The translations under genes were made by a program, and so were the position numbers. Shown piece by piece: positions 11,843 through 22,680 of a stretch of 64,000 nucleotides of DNA (position 1 is the first letter of the stretch; every line of letters starts with the position of its first letter). Origin of the DNA: Roridomyces roridus. Taxonomy: Eukaryota > Basidiomycota > Agaricomycetes > Agaricales > Mycenaceae. The notes below the pieces were generated by a model, which saw only the letters and a program-made list of their open reading frames with translations, made no database searches and had not been told where the DNA came from. The stretch lies in the NCBI GenBank assembly GCA_029378245.1, contig JARKIF010000052.1, positions 186,001-250,000 on the forward strand, read 5' to 3'.

Positions 11843-14374
11843 GCTGCGTGAGTCTTGGAGGATGAGAGAGGAAAAAGAGAGAGATGGAAGGATGGGAGAA
11901 AGAGAGAAGTCGGGTGATGAAAAAAGCTTTTAAAGCTTGATCACGGCTGATTGGCCTCCGGAGTATCGAATTTCCATTCGGCGCGTCGCGTCTTTCCACT
12001 GGCAATGCCCGCTCATCGTTCAAAAGACACGGCAGGGAGGTTGTCTCACTGGCCAGAGAAGGCATCTTGACATTGATATTTGACCCTATAGATTTTTCCC
12101 AATGCCCCGAGGATCCGGAGCGTATAATCTGTCGTGCCTGCTCGTCCATGGATTCCACACTTGGACCTACAATAATCAAGAAAGTTTCGAAGGCCAGCCA
12201 CACCAGATCTGCTTCTCACCGTCAAGCCTTTCAAATGTGGACGAACCGAAATGCCGTTCCAGAGCCAGAGGCGCCGCGTGCAGTCCCACTGTCGTTCATC
12301 GATATCCTGGGCTCCAGAAGCGAAGAGCAACACGTACCTGAGCCGGGTCAGAGGCCCCCCAGTCCCTCCTCCCATCCGCTTTACCACGTCACGCAGTATG
12401 ACGACGAGTTCTTCGACCAGAGCGGAGAAAAGATCTTGTTTTCTGCGGGTCATTTGCCAGACGCCGATCTTGCGGAGCGCCGGGAAATTCAAGCACAGAT
12501 AAATCGGGCAGCTATTCTTCCAAGCCATTCCATGTACGGCCACTTCTCTGAGGAGCTTCAGCCGGAAGAACCGAATGGCGAGTCGACAGTCGATGGAGCG
12601 TTTGCGGCGGCGATGGAACGCATGGGTGGGTGACAGCCATCCGCCGCATTTGCGTCGCCTGACCTTTCTGACCACTTTCGGCAGGCATTGCAGACGAGTC
12701 CGATGACGAGGAGGAATTCGGGTTTGCGCGCATTGATGAGGAGGAAGCCTGGTTTCCCCACGGGTCTCGGACAGTCAGTGGCCAACTGGCGTTTGATCTC
12801 GATCTCATCTCAACTTTATCAGATGTTTATGCTGGATCTTCTCGACAACTTGCCGCGGCTTCGTTTGTCGGACGACCACCTGAAAGCAATTATTTGGGTC
12901 ATGCGTGAATGCCAGACACCGAATGTGCCGTCCTTCTCGGTTTTACGCAGGAAACAGGCGTCCTTGACGCGTGAACTCGGTATCACCAGCGAGCTCCACA
13001 CTTCATCCCTGGGGAACCATTTCTATATGAACCATCCGGCAAAACTCTTGGCTCTGGGACTCATTTCGTCTTTTGCGTGTATTTAATTCTGATTTTTCCA
13101 GGACTGGGCCAATCCTCTCGTACGGCCCTTTATTCATGTGTATCCCGAGCTTTCTGGCCCCGTTTCTGAGTTCTGGAAAGCTGGCAAGTGGGTTTCAGAA
13201 ACAGATCTCGACAACCTCTCCCCCATGTGGGCCGATTGGGGCAACATCTCGAACGCACACCGGCACTTCTACATAAAGGAATTGGCTCAGCTTCACGACG
13301 GCTCATATGTTCTACTTCTTCGCTGGGTGACATTGAAAGGCGTCATTCATGTCGACGTGCAGGATGTCCAGGTTGAGCAAACATCTGGCTGCGAGGTACA
13401 GTCTCGGAATTCAGACCATTTACGTTCTAACCATTCCGAGCAGAAACATCTATTCAATATCAAGACAGGGAGCTTCCGACAAATAACTGCGACGAGTTTG
13501 CGACGAAATTACCTCGATATAGAGGCTTCTGGGATCGTGGAATTCACTGGTCAGTTCACATACCCAATTTTCCAAAGTTGTGAGCGCGGTTAATAGGCTC
13601 CCTGCAGAGTACTCCCCGAGATATTGCATGCCCCACCCTATGAGGGAAAAGGCTCAGGGGCGGCCCGTGTTTCGGTTGCGAATCATGCCCTGGAGCGATG
13701 ACGTTTCGGGCAATGTCAGCAAGCAGTACAACGCACACACCAATATGTACGTGACGAACCTCAATCTTCCTCACCAGAAGTTACAGCAGGAGTACTTTAT
13801 CCGCTTTTCTTCAACATCTCCTCATGCATCCTCATCGGAACAATTCGTCGCTCTCGGGGAGGATTGGTACGAGTTCAATTCGTGTCGGACTGCACTGGTT
13901 GATACGTGCCTTGACCTTCCAGTGCTCCTGGTGTGTGGCACCACGCCTACGACTGCGAACTAGAGCAAGAGATTCTTTTCGACATCATTCCGCATGTTTT
14001 ACCTGCCGACAATCCCCAACAGTCGGAAACATCTTCCCACATCGGCATGGGCGGTAATCTGGGCTGTCGCCGAGACTACACTGGCGGTACCAAGGAGATA
14101 TGTGAAACTGACGAAGGTTATGACGCATTTTACAAGGTACGACGTGCAGGTTCCATATAAAGAGCTTGCCGCTCACGTTTCGAAGCCGGGAATTCCGCGC
14201 AAGCCAGAGCAGACCATACAGGCAATTCGCTGGCAGATCTGGTTGGCGTGCACCGGTAATGACACCGATGTCAAAGCCTCGTCCGCGGCCACCGGCGTCA
14301 AAGACAAGATTTCACAGCATTGGGTTTCCGTCCTTCTGGAGAAGGCGAAGACTTTGCAGCATGAACGCCTTACA

Positions 14375-14425
14375 GTGGGGACCGGCATCACCGGTGATTT
14401 ATTCGGCAGCTTTGTTCATGTTTGG
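14375..14425 (+). repeat. Left TIR of nested transposon
   Basis: 51 bases beginning GTGGGGACCGGCATCACCGG, identical in reverse complement to 18263-18313. Confidence 0.92.
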
Positions 14426-14893
14426 TTGGCAGGGGCGTTCGGTTCCAATTTTGCACGAGCTTCAACTCTCTCCTGCCTCGTCGGATCACATCATAGTAGC
14501 GGAATTAAATCATCGTAGGATCCACTAGAATACACCTATCGTGGGGGATTTCGCGAAATTTTATTGTGAACTAAAATGTGGTCCATTTTGGGGGATTTTG
14601 GGTATTTGCCGTCACCACAAGTGGAAAAATGGAAAATCCGGCACAGTAGTCTTGTGAGGCATCCAAATTTGAGCAACTTTCTCTCCAGGTGTGAGTGGAT
14701 TGAGAGATAATTGAGCAAACGATGAATGCTCTATATCAGCCACCCAACACGTCAAGTCGCCGCCATCAAAAGCCAAATCAATCTTGCTCTCTTACCACGA
14801 CGCGTCTTTCTCGGCTTTCCTCTCGCTCTACCTCCACTTTGGACGCGTTTATCTGCTCTGGACTCCTCCAACCCTCGATGACCGCTGCACCCG

Positions 14894-17800
14894 ATGCCCC
14901 AACGCACCAAACGGCAGGCCTTGGCGCTCCGTAATCTCAATCGCCACGACACCACTTCCTCCGCCCATGACTCTGACGAGGACAAAAACGACGCGCCTGA
15001 GGAGCAGCCCGACGTAGCCCAGCCCCCTAAATCATGGAAGAAGCCTTCTTTGCGAGACCAACTGACAGAGAAAGAAGCTCATATCCACGAATTGGAGTCC
15101 TCACTCTCGACTCTTTCCGCTGACTTTGCACAACTTCAGATCGATTTGGCTACGCTTTCCGACCAGAACCAAGCTCTCATTGACCAGAAAAACGATCTGA
15201 CCAAGGCTAATCGCGCGCTGAAGTCGCTAAAACGGAAGACGGATGCAGATGCTCGGGATGACTTGACACGGCGGAAGAAGCGAATCAAACGGTTGGAGAA
15301 CGAGCGTGGAGTCGTTAGCGACCAACACTCCCTTGATATGGACGAGATGCAGGATGATATTGACGAACGAGAGACCCGGATCCGCGAACTCGAGCGGAAG
15401 CTGGCCGTTGCCACAACCGAGCTCCAATCCCGCGGCAAACACATCATTTCCCTCCAGTCTACCATCCGCGAGAAGCAATCCAGCCTCGCATCCACTCGAC
15501 AACGAGTCTATATATTCCAGAAGCAAGCGCAGCGCGCAAAACTGTCCTTGGCAGCCATCCGAAAAGCCTATAAAGCCCTAAAGACCTGGCATCCCATGAA
15601 ACACGGTCAATACACGTCGAAGGCTCGGCAACTCGCGCGAAAGCTCACTTGGTCTGGCACTGCTGCCGAAAAGCTGGCATATGCAGTAGAGAGTTGCGCC
15701 GAGGCTTTTGGTATCGGGCTCTCGCGCAAATTCATGAGTGCGCGGACAGTTGAACGTGCGAATGATGAAGGTGGGAAATATGGGGAGTTGCAGCTCGGAC
15801 GGGAAATTGCGGAGGCACCAGGCAAGAATACATTTTATTGTATAACCACTGAGTCTGATTACCACAGGTTTCATTGAGAGTTCTGACGGCACTACTCACC
15901 GCGGTATGACGGTTGAATGTCGACATATCACGCTCTCCACCCCCTCCTACGCACCCGGCGTTGACGACAACGATAAAAGCACTTGGTCACATGAGACTCG
16001 TTTCGTGGAGGTGGCACATGCACTCGACCACACTGCGCAGAGCCAATTCGAGGGCACGATGGAGGTCGCAAATCGTCTGGCCGACTTGTATAACCGGAGT
16101 CCTCTCTCAGAGCAGGAGCGGCGTACCATCGACAAGAATGACTATTGGAGGAAGAAGATGGGTGAATGCCGAGATCATGCCTCCGACGGGAAGAAGGCAT
16201 TCGAGCTCTCGGCGGCGCACAAGAAGAATATTATTCTCGAGGATTTAGGACGCGCGGCAATTGAAGACGATATGGATACATCTGGGATTTTGCTCGCAAT
16301 GTTGAATATCACAGACGATGATCTCATGGACGTAGGGAAGATATCCGAACCGGAGCTTCTCACACTGTGAGCATCATCTTATTTGTGTATTCCCACATAT
16401 AAACTGTTCATGCATTGTAGATCCGACGAAGCACGGAACGCCCTCGAAACTCAGGCCCTCGAACGAAAATTAGGCGAGGAGCGCTTCAATAAACTCACGT
16501 CGGATCAGCAGAAGGACGCCTCGACTCACGTCTTTGGCGGCTGCTGCAGCCACAAAGATATGAACATCGTGAAATACGGGTACCGCGCAATCCAAGCAGT
16601 GTACGCCACCAACGATATACCCGCTCCAGTTCTCCTCGCTAATAAAGCCAACACTGCGATAATCGAACTCGGATCCGACTCTGACAGTGCCGCTGTACAG
16701 AAAGCGGTCGACTCGAGCACCTCAGGTGCAATCAAATTACTCCAACTCCTCGGCTCTCTTCTGCGCCACAAGGACCGCGAGCGAGGATACCAAGAACGCG
16801 CCGCAATTTATCTCCATGAGCGCAAGCTGGAGCTGTACGGTGTCGATGAGACTGGTGAATTTCCCGATGTCTCAAACAACCGATACAACTGCTACACGAA
16901 AGGCGCTCGAGAGGTCGTCTGCTTCCATGGAATCATTGTCGAGCTCATCACCGACATCGTCGACGCCAAGACTCAGAGCGGGCAGGAGAACCACGTTGAA
17001 AGGAATATTCTGAAGGGTCTCAATTGCGCGGCGACGATGACGGAACTTGTGGCGTTGGCTCTCTACGGGACTTCGGTCTCAGAGCACTACATGGCGATGG
17101 TCCGCGGGACGAAGGATAGACCGATCAACATGCTTTCGTTAACTCCCCTCCATCGCAAACTCCCCGAATTCTGCGCTCACGTAGCGGCAGATCCCAAGAT
17201 CCTGCTCGACCCGAATACACCTCTTGACCAACTCACGATCAGTGGTCGCCCCATCCACGATACTCTTCTACTTGAATCAATTAAACAACTACTTCCCGAC
17301 CTTCCGCATTTCGACACCGTCGTTTCCGCGATGTTCTCCGGATGTAACACAGGCTGGATTCACTTTACTCCAGAGTTCAAAGTCGGCGGCACATTCGACT
17401 GTTTGACTCCCGCCCAACGCGCATCTCTTTTCATCCCGACAACTAACGATCCGAACGAAGGCGGCCTCGGCACATACCGGAACTATATGAAGGTCCATTG
17501 TAATAGTACGGCGCAGTCATTCAGCAACGAGACTCGGGTTCAACGCAATAACACGGAGGCCTTCATCGTGAAAGTGTGTGATGAGGCGGTGGAGAAGTTT
17601 GTGATGCGGGAGGTGCGCAAAGATGGGACGCGTGGCGTGCGAGCGAAATTCAAGCGTGCGTGGTATGCGAAGCAGAGGGAGAAGGCCGAAGCTGGGAGGA
17701 AGCGTCGGGCGAAGACTGCTGCGCGAAAGAAGGCCGCTGCGGCACGTCTGGCGGCAATCAAGCTCGAATTCAGTGTGAAGAAGATCGAGAAGATGACCTC

Positions 17801-18112
17801 GGAGGCGCTGAAAGATCAGCTTTCAGTGTACAAGAATGTTCTCAAGGACGAGGAGCTGGTGAAGAAGCTGTGGAAGGAGATGACCACCGTCGCTGTGCGC
17901 AGACAGTTGGTATTGGACGCCCGTCTGCGTGAACTCGCACGGTGGTAATGTCACTCGGCTAATGGTATCCATCCGGTCTAACTATCTCACACAGGGAGAC
18001 GGTTGATAAGCCCCGTCCAGAAGCCTTGAATCTCATGCCTGAAAGCCCTGCAGTCGACGAATATGGGTTCTCGGAGGAGGAGGATGCTGAATGGGAGGAT
18101 ATTGATGTATAA
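14894..18112 (+). CDS. Putative transposase of an unassigned fungal family (coiled-coil, DGTTHR and HKDMN motifs)
   Basis: Four exons (14894-15821, 15868-16366, 16421-17944, 17995-18112) join to exactly 1023 codons including the stop, giving 1022 residues. Residues ~1-60 are basic and acidic linker; ~55-220 form long heptad-rich coiled coils; a second part begins ARTVERANDEGG. The exon-2 start reads FIESSDGTTHRGMTVECRHI, the kind of strand that carries the first catalytic Asp in RNase H-fold transposases. Next is FGGCCSHKDMNIVKYG, then a helical region, a strongly basic Lys/Arg/Ala stretch (~residues 880-930) and an acidic tail ending EEEDAEWEDIDV. The first intron is GC-AG (GCAAGAA to CACAG), the others GT-AG. 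It is the only gene within the TIRs, which is the main reason to call it a transposase. A search against transposase profiles would decide. Confidence 0.7.
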
Positions 18113-18262
18113 CTCTGATGTTGTCTCACTAATGCTGATATTTTCTGCCGGACCCATGTAGCCCTGTATAATATGAACGCTTTCTCCACCGGAGGTATGT
18201 CGAAAATATGCGTGTGGAAAGCAGGACACGATGGAACGTGGAATTGTTGGTCTGATTGGGGA

Positions 18263-18313
18263 CCAAACATGAACAAAGCTGCCGAATAAATCACCGGTGA
18301 TGCCGGTCCCCAC
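18263..18313 (-). repeat. Right TIR of nested transposon
   Basis: Exact reverse complement of 14375-14425. Confidence 0.92.
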
Positions 18314-20449
18314 AAGTTACAGATCGGGAGACCCGCAATCCTGAGCTGAATCTATCCAGGTGCAAGGGGCCGGCGCGCGAGGCTATCAAAACTGGAATCA
18401 AGCAGCGAATCCAGCAGGAATTGTGGGACTGGGTTGTACAGCAGCCGAACGAGTATATACCCCTCCCTGAGAATGATCGTACGTCGCTCCTTGTTACATT
18501 GGCGGTGCTTTTGACTTGCCCAGCTCTGCGGCTCAGACTTGATTTGAAACCGGGTGTGCACTACAACATCCTCTTGGACATGCGAGGTACGTTGGTCCCG
18601 AATCATTTTTGAGTGCATCCAATCTTGTTGATCCCAGATCTTGATCCACATAACGACACTCCTGGTGAGACACTCCACACTTACCTTCTCGGAAATGACA
18701 AATATGTCTGGCACGACACGACCAAGAACTGGGACGAGAAAAAGGGCGAGATCTTTGCTTCGCGACTCCGTGCATCGTCAGTCGACGGCCTCTCCATTCC
18801 ACCCCCTCGACCACACTACGTTGTTCAATACAAGAATTCACTCATCGGCAAGCACTTCAAAATGCTACAACAACTGGGTGTATTCAGCATGCATGACCTG
18901 TGCACCCCGCTGCTATTCGACCTTTGGAAAGCAACAGGAGAACTCGGGGCGCACCTCTGGTTCCCGGAAATCGCGGACATGGATTTGTACATCGCAAGTG
19001 TTTGCCTCTCTTCCCCGCCGCCCATCTCTAAATGTTTTTCCAAAGGCGGATCTGGAAATCCTCGTTGACAACGTACTCGATATCTGGGGTCTCATAGACC
19101 CCAATAGGATCCTCGTCAAAGGCAAGCTCCATGTCATGACCCATTTGGTTGATGACGTTCGTCGGTTTGGACCTTCCCCTTTGTACGCTACGGAAATATT
19201 CGAGTGCTGGAATGCCATTTTCCGCTTCTGCAGCATTCTCTCGAACCATCAATCTCCGAGTCGGGACATCGCTGTCACACTGGCGGACATGGAACGGTTC
19301 AAGCACACTGTCAGTGGAGGATGGTGGAAGAATCAACAGGGTTTGTACACCCGGGCTGGGAGCCGTGTTCGGTCATTCTTGACCACGAACCGAGAGCTTC
19401 AGCGGCGCTTGGGGTGGACCGAAAAGTCACAACTAGCAAACGGTAAGTAATATCAACTTGCGGACTGCCGTTTACTCACACCGATCTTGTGCAGGAACTG
19501 TGAAACTCCTCTCAGTTGCCAAACGTGAGCCTGGACCCTGGTCCTTCTCCGCCGTCCCTGAGCCCGAGCCAAGAGGGCTGACTTGGGTGAAATGTAAATA
19601 TATTGTCGCGCAATCTGGGGACTCATGCCGACCGGGCTCTTGGGTGTTTGTTCAGGCAAGATTCCCTGCTCGTACACTCGTCAAATTTATGCTAACCAGC
19701 CACACAGGCCGCAGAGCCTTTTGCTGCTCGAATTTCGACCGTGCTAGCAAAAGCCGGGGCTGCCTTGACCTCTCCAAATGTTGTGGCTCTCGTTCAACGA
19801 TTTGATGTTCTGGATGTCAAGGATGGCCGCTTGAATATGCCTGTCTTACAACCGACCGCAGATTCTACACTTTTGCCAGTGAAGATACATGTCAGGCCAG
19901 CTTCGGCATTCTCGTCTGCCAACCGCATTTGCTGACTACTTGAATCTCAGGATATCATGTTCTCATTCAACGCGCAACACGACTGCGTCTCATGCAAATG
20001 CACAATCAACTCGGCACCGATTTCACAGGAGCGAATTGTCACCGAGCGTCTTCAATCACGGGTTTCTCATGCCGAAGAACAACGATACATCGTCAATATG
20101 CATGGACTCCACAACGCGCATCTCATCCGTCAAGTTCTTCCTCAATCACTGACGGCCCCGGTCAAATACCTGCAGGACCGCCGTGCCAGTCACTACCGAT
20201 TTGCAGCCCAACTTCGCGTTTCCGGCCCTGCCAAAAGAGCCGAAACACAGGCCAAGTCGCAGGCAACACGACTCAAGAACAAGGAGGGCAAGGCAGCCTC
20301 AGCCCAAGCACAAGCTCGGAGGCAGGAGTCTGAGCGGGACGCGGCGATGGCAAGGGGGGCCAATTCAGAGATGCAGGTTGACGGCGAGTGAAAATATCGA
20401 GGCGCGCTGGGATTTATGACGCGTTGCGATTGCATATATACGGACAATT

Positions 20450-21206
20450 CTACAATTCTATAACCTCCCCACCCGCAGGACTTTTAAGAGCGTCCGACAC
20501 CAGTACCATTTTGACACCAAAACTGTGGAATGCACCCTCGAACGGCGCCCCGAATCCACGACGCAATACTCGCTCCAGCTCGCGCATCGCCGCGTCGAGG
20601 CGCGTGCCAGCATTCAGAGCTGCCCAGCGCCAACGCCCAGTCTCCTTCCGAAAAAACGCCCCGGAAATCTCGCGCTGTTGCAATTTAGCCTCGAGTTTGG
20701 TAACGACATCGCGCAAGCGATTGCATTCGTCGCGTGCTTCGTCGCGCTCCTCCTCGAGATCATTGTATTGCAATCGCAAAAGATCGAGCTCGGTGTCGTC
20801 GTCGGAGTCAGCGGCCTCTGAAACGCGTCGTCGTTTGGTGGGCAGTGCGACGGGCGACGGCGGAGGACGAGCCGACTCGAAAGTGCTGGCTCTCATTCAG
20901 TCATATTGAAGAAAGAGCCGAGACTGTTGGCACGCACCTCTTGTTATCTGCACACCGCGCCGCTGTGGCCGCTGCAGCCACCTCCCATTGCGCTTGAGCA
21001 GCCTCCTCCAGTTCCTGGCGTCGAGCAGCCTTGCGGTGACTCTTCTGCAGAAGACTTTCAATGAGACAGTCGACCTCCTCTCTGGTCTCGTCGCGCTGGG
21101 AGAAGCCCGGAATGTAGACCTCCTCGTAAGGGTCGCTTGCCGGAATCTCAAGCTCTTCGAAGGGGTCGCTTGTGGGGACTTCAAACGTGTCGGTGGAGTC
21201 GGTCAT
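20450..21206 (-). CDS. Small coiled-coil protein carried by the large transposon
   Basis: Two exons (20938-21206 and 20450-20891) joined by a GTGCGT...GAG intron of 46 bp give 236 residues. The N-terminus is acidic with an internal repeat (TSDPFEELEIPASDPYEEVY). A charged helix follows, then a possible nuclear signal KRRR, then a heptad-rich coiled coil (LRLQYNDLEEERDEARDECN and LRDVVTKLEAKL). The C-terminus has RWAALNAGTRLDAAMRELER. It converges on the transposase-like gene, with only 58 bp between the two stops, and lies just inside the right TIR. I do not recognise a named family; a DNA-binding or oligomerising partner of the transposase is a guess. Confidence 0.7.
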
Positions 21207-21391
21207 GGTGAAGAAGTTTTCTTGTATTGATACAGTGAGGCAAAGAAGTCATGAGAAGAGAGGTTCTGAGGGCATCGCAGGAATGTCCCCAGAACCTCAT
21301 GAAGGAGGTCGCCAAAATGAAAACGCGTGGAATGTTTTGACAACATAATCTATCAATGATCCCCCGAGCTCACGGACCCAACATCCCAATC

Positions 21392-21416
21392 ACATCACTC
21401 AAATTTGGCGGTGTAG
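21392..21416 (-). repeat. Right TIR of the large transposon
   Basis: Exact reverse complement of 9981-10005. Confidence 0.85.
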
Positions 21417-21424
21417 AGTAGGGG

Positions 21425-21688
21425 AACCTAACAGAGTCTAACCGCCAATTCACAGTGGATTCAGAATGCCAATCAGTGGATGATTCACTGAAGCAAATAA
21501 ATATGCGACACTTGCCGATCACGGTGTGTCGCAGATTGCGGTGATTTCGCTTGCCATCAATGTGCTGTGTGCGTCGCATCTGTTCAAGCCCGCAGGAAAA
21601 CTGGGGACACTGCATAGCACTATGCAGCACTATGCAGCACTATGCAGTGCTGCATAGTGCCATAGTAACTTCTCCAGTTTTCCTGATG
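21425..21688. mobile_element. Hairpin-ended miniature element, copy 2
   Basis: It shares CCTAACAGAGTCTAACCGCC, paired GTGTCGCA motifs and the CAATGTGCTGTGTGCGTCGC block with the element at 8965. It ends in the same hairpin sequence. The right arm (21647-21688) is identical to the 42-base arm of copy 1. The left arm has lost its GAAGTTACTATGG part and gained an extra TATGCAGCAC unit, so this hairpin is imperfect. It begins eight bases beyond the large transposon's right TIR. Confidence 0.6.
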
Positions 21689-21694
21689 CAGGCC

Positions 21695-22680
21695 TCGCTC
21701 AGCTGTCCCGTCTCGGTCTTGTGGCACACACAGGGGGCAAAGACCGTGGCTTACAATCTTGTAAGCCGCGATGGCTTACAGAATGCCGTTGGCCCGTTTA
21801 CACATGGTCGTCAATCGGCGGTTATACAAGTAACCTAGGAGCTGCGTGCATGCTGACCACACTGCCGGCCCGTGGTTCAACCCGGTTTGACAGCACTATT
21901 TTCCCACAAGTCAAATAGACATTGAGAGTGTTGTTTTTGAGTAGTTCAATGGTATGAACTACATGCCAGCAATGTATTTTTGTGTTGCCAATGAATATCC
22001 TTTTCCCTCAGAGGATCAATACCTCTCCCTGAGCCCAGCTCCCCCAAAATAGCCGGCTAACATCAGCTAAAACTGTGTCTGACATACAGGCAGTCACAGC
22101 TGGGAGCTCCAGAGTCAACTGGATTTTTGTTCTTAAGCCACTACTAATGTGGAGCAACGAACACCGTAAAACATAAAAATGTGTATTTAGGCTCAGGCTC
22201 GAACGCGTGCATGCGCGGGCAGGCAGCACATGACCTCAGGCTGTGCTCCGTGGGCGTGTTCTTGACAGCCATACCAACCGCCGGCTGTAAGCCATCGCGG
22301 CTTACATTTTTGTAAGCCACGATGGATGCCCCCTGTGACAATCGCATCCCCAACTTTCTTGCTTCATCGTGGGCGTGTGGGCGTCCCAGGTCCCGAGCTC
22401 CTAGACTCTTCTTGTGCTGCCCTGGGCCCCTACCATGACTTCTTGATGTCTATGCTCTTGTCCTCCTGGTGAACTGGAAAGGATCGAAGATCCAACTCGA
22501 AAACACTCCTGACCAGTGATAGTGAGAGTTGAGCTAGTTTGCCCATGGTCACTTGATCTCTCTCTCTCTTCTCCTGCAGTTACTCGCGCAGCTGTTCTCT
22601 CGGTCTTGTGGCAGAATCGCATCCCCGGACCTTTGGCATTCATAAGGCGTCCCGATCTCCTAGGCTCCTTTGACTCGAAG
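21695..22680 (+). repeat. Duplicated ~100-bp sequence, one copy occupied by a TIR element
   Basis: CTCGGTCTTGTGGCA followed by AATCGCATCCCC and, further on, GGCGTCCC and CTCCTAG occurs continuously near 22595-22675. The other copy is split: its left half is at 21700-21728 and its right half at 22338-22400, with the element 21729-22337 between. Confidence 0.65.
21729..22337. mobile_element. 609-bp miniature inverted-repeat element
   Basis: The ends are imperfect inverted repeats of about 62 bp beginning CACAGGGGGCA and containing CGTGGCTTACAA and GTAAGCCGCGATGGCTTACA. No coding frame is present. The CAGGGG ends recall hAT elements, but I could not find an 8-bp target duplication. Confidence 0.75.

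Larger units (their letters stand above)
14375..18313 (+). mobile_element. Nested 3.94-kb DNA transposon with 51-bp TIRs
   Basis: Positions 14375-14425 and 18263-18313 are exact reverse complements. The element holds one plus-strand four-exon gene and interrupts the transposase-like gene around it. The flanks are CCTTACAG on the left and AGTTACAG on the right, an imperfect duplication sharing TTACAG. Joining the flanks through one copy restores the host reading frame (ERLT to DRETRNPELN). Perfect TIRs and a fully open gene suggest recent activity. Confidence 0.85.
12067..20391 (+). pseudogene. DDE-type transposase-like gene, split by a nested transposon
   Basis: The gene runs 12067-14375 and resumes at 18314-20391. 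Near the N-terminus a CRAC pair followed by SHTRSASH suggests a C2H2-type zinc finger. Then come RLSDDHLKAIIWVMRECQTP, a segment NPLVRPFIHVYPE, PMREKAQGRPVFRL and WSDDVSGNVSKQYN. After the insertion come VHYNILLDMRDLDPHNDTP, LHTYLLGNDKYVWHDTTK, VQYKNSLIGKHFK, and KLHVMTHLVDDVRRFG with ATEIFECWNAIFR. I propose the acidic residues in WSDDVSGN, DPHND and ATEIFE as DDE candidates by analogy with CACTA/KDZ-like enzymes; this is inference. The frame resumes with TDRETRNPELN if the insertion is removed. No ATG precedes the zinc finger in frame (frame open only from 11941), and one donor near 13060 reads GG where GT is expected, so the copy seems decayed. Confidence 0.7.
9981..21416. mobile_element. 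Large multi-gene DNA transposon with a nested insertion
   Basis: A 25-bp exact inverted repeat (CTACACCGCCAAATTTGAGT followed by GATGT) stands at 9981-10005 and 21392-21416. Between the repeats are a minus-strand gene of unknown function, a long plus-strand gene with transposase-like features, and a minus-strand coiled-coil gene, arranged head to head and then tail to tail. A second transposon (14375-18313) sits inside the plus-strand gene, so the original element was about 7.5 kb. A related CTAC motif extends the repeat outward on both sides with one mismatch. I could not find a clear target-site duplication. It resembles the multi-gene class II elements of mushrooms; assignment to a named superfamily needs a profile search. 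Confidence 0.65.

Noticed and set aside
9981..21416. Starship-type giant element
   Set aside because: No tyrosine recombinase/DUF3435 captain gene is seen, and the element has inverted terminal repeats like a class II transposon.
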